Assembly: GCF_033118175.1 (NCBI RefSeq)
Contig: NC_083692.1
Location: 18,844,501 to 18,908,500 of the forward strand
Length of the DNA stretch: 64,000 nucleotides
Direction: 5' to 3'
Source: Dama dama
Taxonomy: Eukaryota > Chordata > Mammalia > Artiodactyla > Cervidae
Shown: one piece after another, positions 51,481 to 64,000 of the stretch
How the letters are laid out: each line of letters begins with the position of its first letter
Position numbering within the stretch: the first letter of the stretch is position 1
The notes under the pieces: model-generated
Database searches by the model: none
Told to the model about the DNA's origin: nothing
What the model saw: the letters and a program-made list of their open reading frames with translations, nothing else
Made by a program: the position numbers and the translations under genes

Positions 51481-53465
51481 GGTCTGAGTTCAGGTCTACT
51501 TTCTTATGAGATTCCAAGTGATTAGGAAACGGGAGTTCTAGAAGGCATTTTACTCTCTGAAATCCTTGGAGGACAGCCAGGTTTCCAGGAAACTGTGTGC
51601 GTATGTGTGTGTAAAACTGGGATGGACAAAAGTTTAAATGGTGCTAAGTGCTTTGAGTGGTCCACTCCCTGTTGCAGAAGAATGGCTGGTCCACCCATAG
51701 ATCTGGTGATAGTAACCAGGGGCTCCATTCAATAGAACAATGGCAGAGCTAAGAGCTGCAACCCGTCCCTTTTACAAGCACTCAAGCCATCTTACCTATG
51801 CTATGCAAGGTGGGTAGAGGACTTTTCTTGAGGATGAAAATGCCTGCATTGAGTAACGAGATGGTATGGTGTGCTACTTAAAAATCACATGAGCCCTGGA
51901 ATTGGAAATCAAATGGTTCTGCCTGAAAGGACACCCTTTTCCACTGACTTTTAAAATTTTTTTTGCTTCTTCCCATCCAAGGAACAGAGTCTTGAATTTT
52001 GAAACCACAGTGCTTTGTTCCAGCATGGAAAACAACTTGGCACATCCCTTTGTTGGAAGCTCCCCAGTTTGGGATGGCAAAAACATCTTCTTCCAGAAAA
52101 TTTCCCTTTGTTTACCCAGAGCTTCATGCCAGTGGTCACCTTTATGAAATCAAAAGAAGATGCGTTCACTGGCTGGCTGCAGGAATCTAGCCTTCCTTGT
52201 CGGCTTTGCCTGGTGCCAAAGCAGCAGGCTTTGAGCTCAGGGCTATTTCCAGGTGGCAACAGAGCAATGATGCCATAGGGTAGAGTTCTGGCCCCATTCT
52301 CCTTTCAACCAGTGGCAAAGGCTGCACTTTGTTGGTTCCATTGTGCAACCTGGTGTAAAGTCCATATCTGGGGTGGTTGGGGGTTGGACTCTAAGCTGTC
52401 TCAGCACTCTGACTGTGGCCTCTTGACACTCTCATGTTCATTACCCTCTTCTCCAAGGGCTTTCTCTCTCTCAGCTCTCATTCTCTCTGTCTCTGTCTCA
52501 CTTTTGTCTCTTTCCTCCCTTTTCTCCAACCCCTATATCCCTGTCAACCTCCACTTTCAGGGATCCTAAACTCAGGGAACCATCTCTTATCAAATATTAT
52601 GACTTTGCCCCTAACTGCTAGCAGCAGGCAGCTCTGGCCCTCGTCTGTTTATCTGACTGATTTTCTTTTCCACCGACTGTTTGCTTCTCTAATCCATTTG
52701 GAATTATGTGCAGAAATCAGAGAGGAAAAAAAAAATCCCCCCCAAAACAAACAAAAACAGCCAAATGGAATTTTCATAGTGAGTTTGTCCTCCTGGACTA
52801 AAATAGAAATGTAAAGACACTCGGGTTTTGCTCCCTTGAAAAGTGGTATGATCAAAGAGAGGAGTAGCAAAGAAAAGAGATCAAAATGCACCAGCACATA
52901 TGAGAGCCCAAGGCAAACCATACCACTTAGATATTGGACCATCACTCTGAGTCCATCATTTCCCACTTAATCAGGATTTATAAAGGCTATTTTTGCCTTT
53001 AATACACCTGCCATGCTGGTTTTGCTCAAGTGGTTCTTCACAGATACCATCTGTGCCACCTCCACAACCAGCCACGCAACACAGAGTTGCAGACTCCCTG
53101 ACTCCAGTGTCCTTGCTTTTTAAGAGCGGGCCTTGAGAGTGGTGGAGAAGCACCTAACACAGGAAAGAAAAGAGAAGTTGGATGGAGTAATTGCATTATA
53201 AGATTACTTTGTGGACACAAAATCAAAATGTAGGGTACAAGCAATAACTTTTCCAGTTACTGCATGGGCTTCAATAACAGAATAGCCTTCTGCTGCATCA
53301 AAGAATATTCCTTAAAACCTTCCTTCTTTAAGGTTTTCTCTCTTACTGGGTTGTATGTGTTTATACTACATTTTCCCTCTTAACTGATTTTCATAAGGAA
53401 TGGGAGTGATAGAAGTCTATATGCACATATGAACAAAAACATATATGAATGCCTTTTTTTTTTTT

Positions 53466-54145
53466 TTCAGTTCAGTTGCTCAGTCGTGTCCGACTCTTTG
53501 CGACCCCATGGACTGCAGCATGTCAAGCTTCCCTGTCCATCACCAACTCTCAGAGCTTACTCAAACTCATGTCCATCGAGTTAGTGATGCCATCCAACCA
53601 TCTCATCCTCTGTCACCCCCTTCTCCTTCTGCCTTCAATCTTTCCCAGCATTAGGGTCTTTTCCAATGAGTCAGTTCTTCACACGAGGTGGCCTAAGTAT
53701 TGGAGTTTCAGCTTCAGCTTCAGTCCTTCCAAAGAACATTTAGGACTGATTTCCTTTAGGATTGACTGGTTGGATCTCCTTGCAGTCCAAGAGACTCTCA
53801 AGAATCTTCTCCAACACCACAGACCAAAAGCGTCAATTCTTTGGTGCTCAGTTTTCTTTATAGTCCAACTCTTACATCCATACATGACTACTGGAAAAAC
53901 CATAGCTTTGACTAGACAGACCTTTGTTGGCAAAGTAATGTCTCTGCTTTTTAATATACTGTCTAGCTTGGTCATAGCTTTTCTTTCCAGGAGCAAGGGT
54001 CTTTCAATTTTAAGGTTGAAGTCACCATCTGCAGTTATTTTGGAGTTATTGTTTCCCCATGTATTTGCCATGAAGTGATGGGACCGGATGCCATGATCTT
54101 AATTTTCTGAATGTTGAGTTTTAAGCCAAGTTTTTCACTCTAGTA
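53466..54145 (-). mobile_element. BovB 3' fragment
   Basis: TTCAGTTCAGTTGCTCAGTC through AGTTTTAAGCCAAGTTTTTC, the antisense BovB 3' end of about 680 bp. A T-run precedes it. Confidence 0.92.
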
Positions 54146-54159
54146 TATGCAATAGAAGG

Positions 54160-54284
54160 GTGACTTCCCTGGTGGTCCAATGGTTAAGACTTCATGCTTC
54201 CACTATAGTGGGTGCAGGTTCCATCCCTGGTGGAGGAATTAAGATCCCACATGCTATGTTGTGTGGTGAAAATAAATAAATAGA
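54160..54284 (+). mobile_element. CHR-type SINE
   Basis: TGACTTCCCTGGTGGTCCAA start and TGTGGTGAAAATAAATAAAT end. Confidence 0.82.
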
Positions 54285-56269
54285 TACAATGAAATAAAAG
54301 GAATAGCTGAACTTTGTGGCAATTTTCCTAGTTTTGTGATAATAATTTTGTTGAGTTCCTGAACTTCCATTGCAAGTCTTCTTAGTAAGGCTGGCCTAAT
54401 TCTGTGTTCATAGTCACTATGACTGTGAAAGAGCCATTATTACCGAAAGTACCATAATAATGGTCATGCCCTCCTATGACGTTCTTGTTTTCTATCTGCC
54501 AGGACATTAACTGCCTTCTAACTTGCTCTAAAATTGGTAGGTAGGACACACTGCCAAGACTAGAGAGAAGAAAGCTGCTGGTAATACCTTAAAAAGCTTC
54601 GGACATACTGCTACCTCCTTTTCACTGGAGCATCTTCACATTTACATGTTACTTCTTTTGTTATGGGATGTTAGTTAAGGCTTGCCTTATGTCTTGAATG
54701 CCATCCTATCATGGTCAATGTCTGGTCTTTCCTTCAATTGAATGATTCAGACATTTCTGCAGTTATTTTGGCTTTTCCGCTTTCCTTTCACAGTCTTTTT
54801 ATGAGTCATTGAATTGAAGGGGAGGTTATTTCTAAATTGGAAGGTGAGGATGAGAGAAGGGGGAGGAAAGTTCTGGGAAAAAACTAGGAAAAGACACCTT
54901 ACTGTTATGTAGAGTTACTGGAGGAATAATTTCCCCTTAGTTTGGTGATAGAAGTATATAGTTTATTTAAATGACTAAAAATACATGTTAGAAAATAGAC
55001 AATTTTTTTCTTTGGTGGGGAGATAATGAACCACACAGTTTTACACTTCTTGTAGCTTGCTGAAATAGGACAGAAGGGTAAATAGAAGAGATATGGAACA
55101 AAGAGTTAGCAGGAATAAGAAAGGGGCAAGGTCTAGTCTTGGTGCCACAGGAAGTCCCCAGTCATAAAGGGATGCTTAAGGGGGAAGTATCCTTGAACTT
55201 TCCCAATCCATTCTTGAGTGTATGTTTCATGACCCATTGAGTTTACATATGCTGGGTGGAGTTGTGAGGAAGGTACATTTATTAAAATCTGATTTAGAAA
55301 TTGAAAGAGTAATTAGGCCAGCATTTTGCCATTCAGGAGCAAGAACAGTGGGTGGAAGTGAAAAAGAAAAGCAAAAAGCTGAAATGAAAAAAAAAAAGGA
55401 TATACATTTCTAGGAGCACAAGTTTTTATAGCAACATCAAATTTCTCAAGAGTGCCTACTGTGATTTGTACCCAAATGAATAAAAACGCAATAATTTATT
55501 CTAGTGCATTGTGCCAATATGAGAAAAGAACTGCAATTCATTCAACGGTCCTAATTTAGACTGCTAGGAAGAGAGGTTTAGAAAAAAAGACAAATTGTTA
55601 AGTATCTGACACACATCTAGTAGAGTTATTTAAGAACGGCTGAGCATAAAAATCAAGTTGCAGAGAGCCGAATTCTCTTTTCCAGAGCATCACAAGGGTA
55701 ATCTGTGGCCCATTTAGTCCAAACTTGCTGGTGGCTGCCTGGTCATTTCCCAGAAGCCAGCCATGAGTGAGTCTGGAAGGGGGAGACCTCGTAACACGCT
55801 ACTTCAATTTATTAACTGCAACCAAAGTGGACTGACTTCTGCTAAATAAACGGTTGTGCTTTGCCCTTTAGCATGGAGACTTCTGGAAAGAACGTCAAGG
55901 AAATTGGGCACCATAGGACCTCAAGGGGAAATTTTAATCTATATAGAGCGTTTCTCTCACCGAGTTGTAATCGATTTTTATACACAAATTCTAATGTTGC
56001 TGTTTTGTGTAAGTACTACCCTCTGGGTAAGCTGGCAGTGATAAGCTTCTCCTTATTGGGAGAAAGTTGGAGAAAGGCACGAGTTTACAGTCACCTCTAC
56101 CACAAAGAGTTAATCCTTCCCGTCGGATTTGAGCGTCAGTCCCTTCCTCGCTTTCTACTGCGCAACCAAACTGTGCCCAAGCTCGAACCAACCGGAGCCG
56201 ACCATCCTTTGCCAGTTGACTTAACAGACACTTGCGGTAGCCTATCAGAACTTTGAACTGTCCAACCAT

Positions 56270-57450
56270 CAACCAATTACAACTAAAGCTTAGTCTAGGA
56301 CGCTCCAGGTCCGGGAGGGGGCTAATACCGGGTCAGGAAAAGGGGCGGTAAGGAAGCTTTGACGGACGGGTAAACTAAACCAATAAGAGCAGAGAGCTGC
56401 CGCCCCACTATCCAATCGCGAGGTAGGAAGTGTGAAATGGGGTGGGACTGTTGTCATGGGGGAGGTGGAGGCGCTAGGTGGCTACTGGCGCCCGAGGTAG
56501 AGAGGCGGGGGCGCTGGAGTTGGTCGGCGGCAGCTGCAGGTGAGTTCGGATAATGCGGGCCTGAGGTCTGGGGGCCGTCGCGGGGGGTGGGGGTGGAAAC
56601 TCCATCTCGGCGCTCCTGAGGCGGAAGCCAGCCGGAGGGGGGCCTCGACAGCGGGTCCAGCCCGGCCCCGGACGGGGCCAGGGCGGGGGCGGCGACGGCG
56701 GCGAGTTCGCCCTGACTGGGCTGGTGGGAGAGCCGCCCGGCTCCTGCGGCAGAGTTCGTAGTGTGGCAAGGTAGGCTGCGGGGCCGGACCCAAGCGGGTC
56801 AGGCCAGCAGGTCCCTCGGGACGCCTAGCTGGTCGGGTATGGGACACTGACCGGCAACCGGTGCGTGTGAGGGGTAGTTTCTTTGGGAGATAGGAGCATC
56901 TGGGGTCCCGGAGAAGGGGGTGACCGGTTACGACCTGGTCCGAGGGACGCGGTGACTCGGGAATACTCTGGACACCTTTAGGTGTGCGGAAGAAGGGGGG
57001 AACCCGGGAAGTCCGGGAGCGGCCCGAGCGGAGAAAGCTGGGGAAGGCGTGGGGCGGGGGCGGGGGGGGGGTGGTGACTGGGAGTGGCCCGGGTCCGAGG
57101 GAGAAGGGAGGCCGAGGGCGGCTGGGATCCCCAGTGAGGGCGTCGAGGAAAAGAGGCAGGGAGGGGGCTGGGGATTCTCCTGAGAAAGGCGGCCATCCGC
57201 GAGAGCAGCGCTGTGGGAGCTCTGGCGGGGCTTCGGTTGGTCGGACCGCTGGAGACCTTGAACAGCCTGGGGAGGGACGGGAGCGCCCTGCCCCCCACCG
57301 CTGGTCTGCGATGGGAGATACTGGGAACTGGGTGTGTGAGGATCCCCGGGAGAGCAGAGTTTTGGGGGGGGGGGGAACCACCAACAAAACCTCGAGGGGG
57401 TAGCTCGGGTTTGAGAAGTGAGAGGTTTAGCCGAGTGAAGTCCTCTCAGT
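56270..57450 (+). promoter_or_regulatory. NUMB: CpG-island promoter, probably NUMB
   Basis: A sharp CpG-rich block with three CCAAT boxes (56273-56277, 56380-56384, 56412-56416) and a GGGGCGG at 56342-56348. It lies about 19 kb beyond the HEATR4 stop on the same strand. In human, NUMB starts about that far downstream of HEATR4 in the same orientation, so NUMB is the expected gene. No coding exon of NUMB is in the window, so the name rests on synteny and not on protein. Confidence 0.75.
56455..56539 (+). other. NUMB: Probable NUMB non-coding exon 1 (5' end approximate)
   Basis: The strong 5' splice site GCTGCAG|GTGAGT at 56539/56540 lies within the CpG island just after the CCAAT cluster. The upstream boundary is a guess based on the distance from the CCAAT boxes. 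If transcription starts before 56456, a short upstream ORF begins with the ATG there and stops after 14 codons. A second possible donor, GGCAAG|GTAGGC, is at 56770/56771. Confidence 0.55.
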
Positions 57451-57929
57451 TGGGGATTTAGTCAAGCAAAATGACTCGGGGGGTAGGCGGGAGAAGTAGT
57501 TTCCTTGTAGGAAGGGAGTAGGAGATAGGGCATCGTAGGAGGGAGCGAGAAAGTTGCTCAGGAAGAGACTAGTGGTCTTGCGGAAACTGACCAGGACAGT
57601 AGGTAACGAGGAATAACATGGGGGCCTTTAATAGGTTCTAATAACTTCAGAAATAGAAGAAACTTCAGCTGCATAATAATACTAACATGCCATCTAGGGC
57701 CAGAGAAAGGGTTCTCAAAGCAAGGTTGTGACTTGCATTTCAGTGCTTTAGGAAAGAAATGTTTAAGACGAGAGCAATCATGTTAGAAAATAAGGACATG
57801 GACAAGATGGGGAATTTGAATGGGAAAAAAGGAGGAGTAGCTGAACTAAAGGAGTAGGACCGGGACTTGATCAGGAAGAGGAGAGGCATGAAGAGGCAGG
57901 TAGGCTTACTTTCTCCAAATTAGAAATAA

Positions 57930-58105
57930 GTTTGAATTCTGGTTCCGCCACCTAGCTTCGATAGCTTAACCTCTCTGTGAAGAAGTTTCATCTGTATAAT
58001 AAGGATAAGGATACTTCCTACTTCTTATGGTTGTTTTTTTTTTTCCACGTGAATTAATATCTGTGGAACTTTGAGAATAGTAACTGGCACAGAATAAGTC
58101 CTATA
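57930..58105 (+). mobile_element. MIR remnant
   Basis: GAATTCTGGTTCCGCCACCT and TTCATCTGTATAATAAGGAT in MIR order. Confidence 0.6.
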
Positions 58106-58154
58106 TACTGGATTTTTTACAAATGTGTAGAGAATGAAGAAAGGCTTGAATTCT

Positions 58155-58320
58155 TTAATGCGTCGTTCTGGAACTTTAACTGGAATCACCTGGAGGACTT
58201 GCTAAAATACAGACTGCTGGTTCCATCCAGAATTTCTGATACTGTAGGTATCTGGTACTGTAGGGCCTGAGAGTTTGAATTTCTCTCAGGTGATACTTAT
58301 GTTGGTCAGGGGAACATTAA
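58155..58320 (+). mobile_element. MER5A remnant
   Basis: GGAATCACCTGGAGGACTTG and GACTGCTGGTTCCATCCAGA follow MER5A. Confidence 0.65.
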
Positions 58321-58375
58321 AATGTGGTTCTTAAAAGAACCACTTGCTTTATTGAAAGTAGTAATAATGTAGCAG

Positions 58376-58584
58376 GGGATTCCTTGGTGGCTCAGTGATA
58401 AAGAATCCACCTGCCACTTCTGGAGACGCACGTTGCCATCCCTGGGTCGGGAAGATCTGGAGAAGGAAATGGCAACCCTCTCTGGTATTCTTGCCTGGGA
58501 AACCCCATGGAGAGAGGAGCCTGGCGGGCTACAGCCCATGGGGTCTGAAAAGAATCAGACACGACTCAGCGAATAAAACAACAA
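58376..58584 (+). mobile_element. Bov-tA SINE with 13-bp TSD
   Basis: AATAATGTAGCAG at 58363-58375 and 58585-58597. The body starts GGGATTCCTTGGTGGCTCAG and ends with AATAAAACAACAAA. Confidence 0.92.
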
Positions 58585-58681
58585 AATAATGTAGCAGCCT
58601 TAAAATACCTGTCTACCTGCTAGACAGGTAGAAGCAAATTGAAAAAAAAAAAAAATCCTAATACTCTACAAGGGATACCCT

Positions 58682-58856
58682 GTTTTGTTGTTTAGTTGCT
58701 AAGCCGAGTCCAGCTCTTTTCGACCCCGTGGGCTGCAGCATGCCATACTCCTCTGTCCTCCACTATCCCCCAGAGTTTGCTCAAATCCATGTCCATTGAG
58801 TTGATGATGCTTGCTATCTAACCATCTCATCCTTTGCTGCCCCCTTCTCCTTTTGC
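58682..58856 (-). mobile_element. Diverged BovB 3' fragment
   Basis: TTGTTTAGTTGCTAAGCCGA, CTTTTCGACCCCGTGGGCTG and CATCTCATCCTTTGCTGCCC follow the antisense BovB 3' end. Confidence 0.75.
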
Positions 58857-59023
58857 TTACCCTATTTTAAGCCTGTGTTTTTTGAACTGGATGATACTTT
58901 ATTAGTAACTATAAAGTCAATTTAGTGGGTTACCACCAGCATTACAAATAAATGAAATAGGACAGAATTGACTACTATTACACATGGCAAGGAAAAATAT
59001 TGTTTTTGGAAATTTTGCTCATA

Positions 59024-59177
59024 CATGTCCGCCAGGCTCCTCTGTCCATGAAATTCTCCAGGTAAGAATACTGGAGTGGGTTGCCATTTCCTTCTCCAGG
59101 GGATCTTCCTGACCCAGGGATCGAACCCAGGTCTCCTGCATTGCAGGTGGATTCTTTGCCATTTGAGCCACCAGGAT
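59024..59177 (-). mobile_element. Bov-tA SINE, truncated
   Basis: GCCAGGCTCCTCTGTCCATG, TCGAACCCAGGTCTCCTGCA and TTTGAGCCACCAGG, antisense. Confidence 0.88.
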
Positions 59178-62100
59178 GACGTACATGTGTGTACTAGGTT
59201 ACAATGTGAAATGTATTTTTTACACTAAAAAGAGTTTGTAAAACTGTTTTGAGCTATGGAGTGCAGTAGAAGTGATGTTCCAGTAGGGACATCCAGAAAC
59301 TGGGTTTATTATTTGTTTTTCTTTTTGTGGTATTTCTTTCTCAAGTGGTGATACTTTCTGTTAAATTTCTTAGAGTTGATGATTTGGTTTCTCCTGTGTT
59401 TGCTTTATCATACTGTGTTGTGCTTCTTTTTAGAAATTGAGAATACTTGGCATGAGTACTGAAGGGTATTTGAGGCAGAGAGTTGAAATTGAATGGTGTT
59501 TCTCAGATGTGGTCTACTTTTGTTTCACTCATGCCCTCTTCTTTAGCTTTTCTTACCAGTATACTGTAAAGCACAGTCTATAAAAAACCTAAGTATACAC
59601 AGACATATTGACAGTAAACAACTAATACTGAAAGAGACTGGTTTGAGAAAAGTTCATGTGTAGAAAGTAAGTAAAAACCAAATAAGACACATTTCAGAAG
59701 AGAAAAGCAAAAGGGTGTTTCCTTTTTAGAGAGTAAAGGAATTTTTAAGTTTTTCATGGCCATTCATACAAAATATATACTATAAAAGCATTTTTAAGAG
59801 AACCAAATATACTTGTGTATTTTAGATTTCTAGGTTTTTGAAGAAAAATGGTGATAATACTGGACAATTAAATGCACCTGGGATAGAGTTTTAACTACAA
59901 AGTAGTTTATTAAGTGGGAGCTTTTGTTCCGATGGTTTTTCCCCTTGAGAATAATCTTGATGTGGCATATGTTGTAAGTTTAACTTGTTTGAGGGACCTA
60001 AATGTAATCTACATACTTATTTAAAGCTATATTGAGAATATATACGTATATATTTTGCTGTTCTTGGTTTGATTTTTTTTCTATAAGACTAGATGGTTTA
60101 TATTTAGAAAGAGTTAATTTATATCTGTTTTAATGGATGTAAGAACAGAGAAAGCAGTATTGAAAACAAAGAGATTCTTACAGCTCTCTTTAAGATTTTT
60201 ATTCCAGGAGATTTATGTAACCCTTTCATTAATGTTTTATGAAATTGTGAATAAACTTTTGGTGTAGCTTTGCATCAGGAATTTTAGATTTTTCTCTCTC
60301 TGAAAAATTTTTATTTGTATTTCATTTTTTTAATATTAAAATTTCAATCTTTGAAAAAAATTTCAATCTTTGGAAGGTCACAAAACATGTAATCATTGCA
60401 TATTTGAGTTGAAACACATAGGTACTCTTTTCATAAAACAAATTTACTAATTTTTGTGACCAAGGTTGCAAGGATGAAAGCTTTTAAATTCCTTGCATTA
60501 AGTTAAATGAAGTATCCCTGCCACCAGAATGGTTGTTCTTTAAGTTATTGTACAGTTGGTAGGCACTTTTATGTAGATCATTTGGTTCTTTACTAACTGA
60601 TGAAGAATGTAAAATCTTTAATAGAGTGTGGGAAAAATGTAAAATTCATTCTTCATAGTTGTGGACATTAGTTTGATTACTTGCTTTTTGATAAATGGAC
60701 TTTATTCAGTTGACTTACTATTTACCCATAATTTAATCATACTTATCTACAAATTGCTCTCATTGCTCAACCCTTTTTACAGTGAGATTTGTTAATCTGT
60801 TGAAAAAAATGGTGGTTTTTAAATCCCAAAGAAACTGCTTTTGACTGTACAATTTAGTGAGGCTTTTTTTTCCCATTTCAAAGAATATTCATGTAAATTA
60901 TTTTTACAAGTGGAAGTTCAATTAACACTAGTTAATTAAGTTCATTTTCTATTTCAGTAAAGTTTTGTCTTTTATATGTAGCTTCTGATATGTTTTCTCT
61001 GCTTTTTGCTCTCCAAATACTCGTACAATAAATCCCAGTGGAGATGTGCTACCTGAAAATCTGGAGTTCTGTGAAAGTGCAAAAATCCCAGTGTCTGGTT
61101 GCTGGTTTGCTGGGAGAATTCCTTTTATCAGAAAAGTTCCCTAGGTAAACTTACTAACTTAAAAAGAGGTCTTTTAATAGAGTACTTGGAAAGCTGCATT
61201 TTATTTTGGACTTGTCAAAATACGTATGTTGTGTTTAATAAATTTTGATTTGTATGGAATGGATCTGAAATTCTGCCAATTTCTGAACTCTGATATATGT
61301 TTCATTGGTGGGGCTGGGGAGAAAGGATATAGTTGTACTCCTTACATTAAAAAACATTTTTTTGCTATCATATTTCTTTATCTTGATATAATGATAAATC
61401 TTTTATTTACAAAGAAATACAATTTTTTGAAAATAAAGACCAATTTATTTGCAAAGAAAATTTATCTTCAGTAATTTAACATATTAGAAATCTCATTAAA
61501 GGCAAATTCTGTATAAGGCATTTTAGGTTGTTTGTTCAGCTATGAAATAAAAGTACTGACAAATAGGATGTCTTATCATATTGCCATATATTTTTGAGAA
61601 TATAAAATATGCACTTGGAAATCTTAGGGCAAAAGGAGGTTTGAGACTAAGGAGAATGAGGAGAATACTGACGTGTTTGAGGAGGAGTCTGGTGGATCTG
61701 CAGGAAGTATGTCTAGAGGAGTGAGCCATTCTTGGCAGTTTTCCTAGCGTGACATATGTAAAGGAGGTTGATCCTATTTGCAACACTCTCGCATGGACAT
61801 ATTTTTTGTCCTGCTTGTTAGAACTCTTCCTTTGTTGTGTTCCACTCAGGAAAACATGTCAGAATACAAATGAACACCCTGAGAATTGCTAGTCCTAGGG
61901 TGGGAACCTGGGCAGGGCCATGTGGATTTAGGAGGCAGGGTACTTGACTCTGCTCTCTAGCTCTTGGGAATAGGTGCCCGACAATACTGGGCCGTGCCTT
62001 CCCACTTGTCCTTTCCAGTGGAGTCTGGGGTTAGGCAGGAGGAAGACTCCAGTCTTCTTAAATGGGTGAACCAAGGAGTTGCTGAATAATTGACTTTCAG

Positions 62101-62589
62101 CGCCTTCCCTTTTTCTCCCTACCCAAACTCTTTCTCCCTACTTGCTTGTTGCTACCTTACATTCACGAGCAAAGTCTTGAGTTCTCTGATTAGATAGCAA
62201 AATATTAATTATGGTAACCTGTTTATATTAAAGTTATATAGTTAATTAGAAAAATGATTATCATCAGATTTTTCCAGTTTAGTTAGGGAGGAAAAGGGAT
62301 TTAAAGCTGTAGAACACTTGCTTGGCTCCTGAATAAAGACGAAGTCAGGAACACAGAAAAAAAGCAAAATTCACATCTTTTAAGATTGACTGCCTTTGAC
62401 TTCAGAAAAGTAAAAGATGCTTCTGACTTTTTTAATCAGGAATTTTAGCTCCCAGTATTATTTAATAAACTTTTTTCAACCTAGAATCTCACAGAACAGC
62501 CTGATGATCACAGAAGTACATTTGTAACTACCATATAGAGAAATTGAAAAAAGTATCATTTGTGTTCTGAGGAAGAATGATAGGATAGA

Positions 62590-62825
62590 GAAAACCCAAG
62601 TTCTGTGATTGTTTGACCATGCTTTTGAACCCTGGCTCTGTCATTTACTAATTGACTAATTAGGCAGTAGGCAGTTTATGAAATCTTTCGTAGCCTTAGT
62701 TTTGTCATCTATAAAATGGAGCTTGTAATATCCTCCTTAACTATCCTGATAATGAGAATTAAACAAAAAGCATTTTTTGTAGTACCATGCATATAGTGGG
62801 CACTCAACACATGATAATGTTAATA
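62590..62825 (+). mobile_element. MIR remnant
   Basis: TGAACCCTGGCTCTGTCATT, TTTGTCATCTATAAAATGGA and ATATAGTGGGCACTCAACAC cover most of a MIR. Confidence 0.7.
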
Positions 62826-63084
62826 ATTAGTAATTATAGCAATCTTAGCCCTTTATTAATATCCCAGATACTGTGATTATAAGCAATGTGGTAGTTAGAA
62901 AAACAGGAATTGATTTTACAATTTTACATGTATTTTAAGTATTTACAATCTTTGTTTTTGTGGTTGGTTTACATGGGGTAAAAGGCTAATTTTACATAGG
63001 GTAATGAGGCTAATATTTTTTTATGTGGTCACAGGTTGTATCTCCAAGCATATCATCTGATCCTCTTCTGTCTGAGTTTTGCTA

Positions 63085-63290
63085 ACATTGTTGTTCAGCT
63101 GCCTGGTCGGTCTCACTCTTTGCGACCCCATGGACTGCAGCATGCCAGGCCTCCCTGTTCCTCACCATCTCCCAGAGTTTGTCCAAGTTCATGTTCATTG
63201 CATTGGTGATGCAGTCCAGCCATCTCATCCTCTGATGCCCTCTTCTTCTGCCCTCAGTCTTTCCCAGCATCAGGGATTTTTTCCTAATAG
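63085..63290 (-). mobile_element. BovB 3' fragment
   Basis: TTTGCGACCCCATGGACTGC and CCAGCCATCTCATCCTCTGA, antisense BovB 3' end. Confidence 0.85.
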
Positions 63291-63671
63291 TGGGTGCCAT
63301 TAACCCTGCTACTGGGAAAAAAAGGTGAATGTTGTAGATTTAATGACTTAAAATTTGTTCTAAATGCTTGTTAGAAAGGATCAGTTTATCTTCCCTTATA
63401 GTTAATACATTACTCTTCTTGATTCAAGTTGAAGTAGATTTTATTTAAGTTAAGCCCTGTACCTTCCTTAGTTAAGGATTTGGTCAAAGGGAAAGAAAAA
63501 TCTTTTTTCACATGTAGAAAGCTGTTAAAAGCTATATTATCTCTTAAATTGTCTCTGATGAAAGCAGCTGTATAATTTCCATAACTTTCATGACGTTACA
63601 GGCTTTATTTTAATTTCATCAGTGAACATAGTTTTTGAATAGTTAATTGTTTTAAAGAGTAGCTTCATTCT

Positions 63672-63806
63672 TTTTTCTTTTTTTTGGCAGGGGGAGTGGG
63701 GGGGCTGCCCCTCGTGGCTTGCAGGATCTTAATTCCCTGACCAGAGATTGAATCTAGGCCACGGCAGTGAAAGCACTGAGTCCTAGCTCCTGGATAGTCA
63801 GATTCA
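63672..63806 (-). mobile_element. CHR-type SINE
   Basis: CTTAATTCCCTGACCAGAGA and CACTGAGTCCTAGCTCCTGG, antisense. Confidence 0.72.
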
Positions 63807-63963
63807 TTCTTATTTTTGAAAATTATTTATTATTCGTAGTATGAAGGGATGTTTCCTATGATAGCAGAGTCTTTCTTACCCTTGCAGCGATTATAGTACT
63901 AAATACTGTATTGGGTATATTGGCAAGAAAATGAACTATAAATATCTATTTATATGACTAGTG

Positions 63964-64000
63964 GGGCGTCCCTGGCAGTCCAGTGGTTAAGACTCTAGAC
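63964..64000 (+). mobile_element. CHR-type SINE, cut by window end
   Basis: CGTCCCTGGCAGTCCAGTGG, then TTAAGACTCTAGAC to the last base. Confidence 0.75.

Larger units (their letters stand above)
36942..56270. other. Intergenic stretch between HEATR4 and the NUMB promoter
   Basis: About 19 kb with no ORF or exon chain I can support. It contains a large inverted L1 pair (39.7-42.2 kb), MIR, MER5A and MaLR-type remnants, Bov-tA/CHR SINEs and BovB fragments listed separately, and otherwise unique-looking AT-moderate sequence. The longest ORFs are in repeats or look random. Confidence 0.6.
57450..64000 (+). other. NUMB: Probable NUMB intron 1
   Basis: After the CpG island the sequence becomes AT-rich with no coding exon. 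It holds MIR and MER5A remnants, one Bov-A2 with a clear TSD, BovB 3' fragments and CHR SINEs. I did not find the NUMB initiation exon. Confidence 0.5.

Noticed and set aside
55856..56256. 131-codon + strand ORF just upstream of the NUMB CpG island
   Set aside because: No recognised domain, no splice context and overlapping frames of similar length on both strands.
56482..57387. 301-codon - strand ORF and + strand ORFs in the CpG island
   Set aside because: Low-complexity Pro/Arg/Gly-rich frames expected from GC-rich DNA without stops; no domain seen.

Overview
This window is nuclear DNA from a bovid ruminant, most simply cattle or a close relative. The evidence is the density of BovB (RTE) LINEs, Bov-tA/Bov-A2 SINEs and CHR-type tRNA-derived SINEs, on a background of older MIR, L2, MER5A, MER20, MaLR and L1 copies. 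The gene content is that of human 14q24.3 (HEATR4, RIOX1, then the start of NUMB). The species cannot be fixed from sequence reading alone.

Layout. From 799 to 36941 the + strand carries the 3' half of HEATR4: fourteen coding exons that join in one continuous frame of 665 codons, stop included. The 5' exons lie before the window. The single-exon gene RIOX1 (JmjC ribosomal oxygenase, NO66) lies on the - strand at 20460-22424 inside the last HEATR4 intron, with its own CpG island. Its probable 3' UTR runs antisense across the penultimate HEATR4 exon. From 36942 to about 56280 is a 19-kb intergenic stretch with no gene I can support. At 56280-57450 is a large CpG island with CCAAT and GC boxes and strong 5' splice sites. 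Position, orientation and spacing match the promoter and non-coding first exon of NUMB, and the rest of the window would be its first intron.

The most unusual content is in the retroelements between 25.8 and 35.2 kb, whose insertion history can be read from target-site duplications (TSDs). A solo class II ERV LTR lies in one BovB. An L1 lies in a second BovB, which itself sits in a MER20. A third BovB sits in an old L1 and has received a full-length U6 snRNA copy fused to an L1 3' end. The two L1-mediated insertions used the same nick point in two separate BovB copies. A 32-bp fragment of the 5' end of U2 snRNA, with a perfect 16-bp TSD and no poly(A) tail, lies at 31313-31344. I saw no CRISPR, operon or prokaryotic feature.
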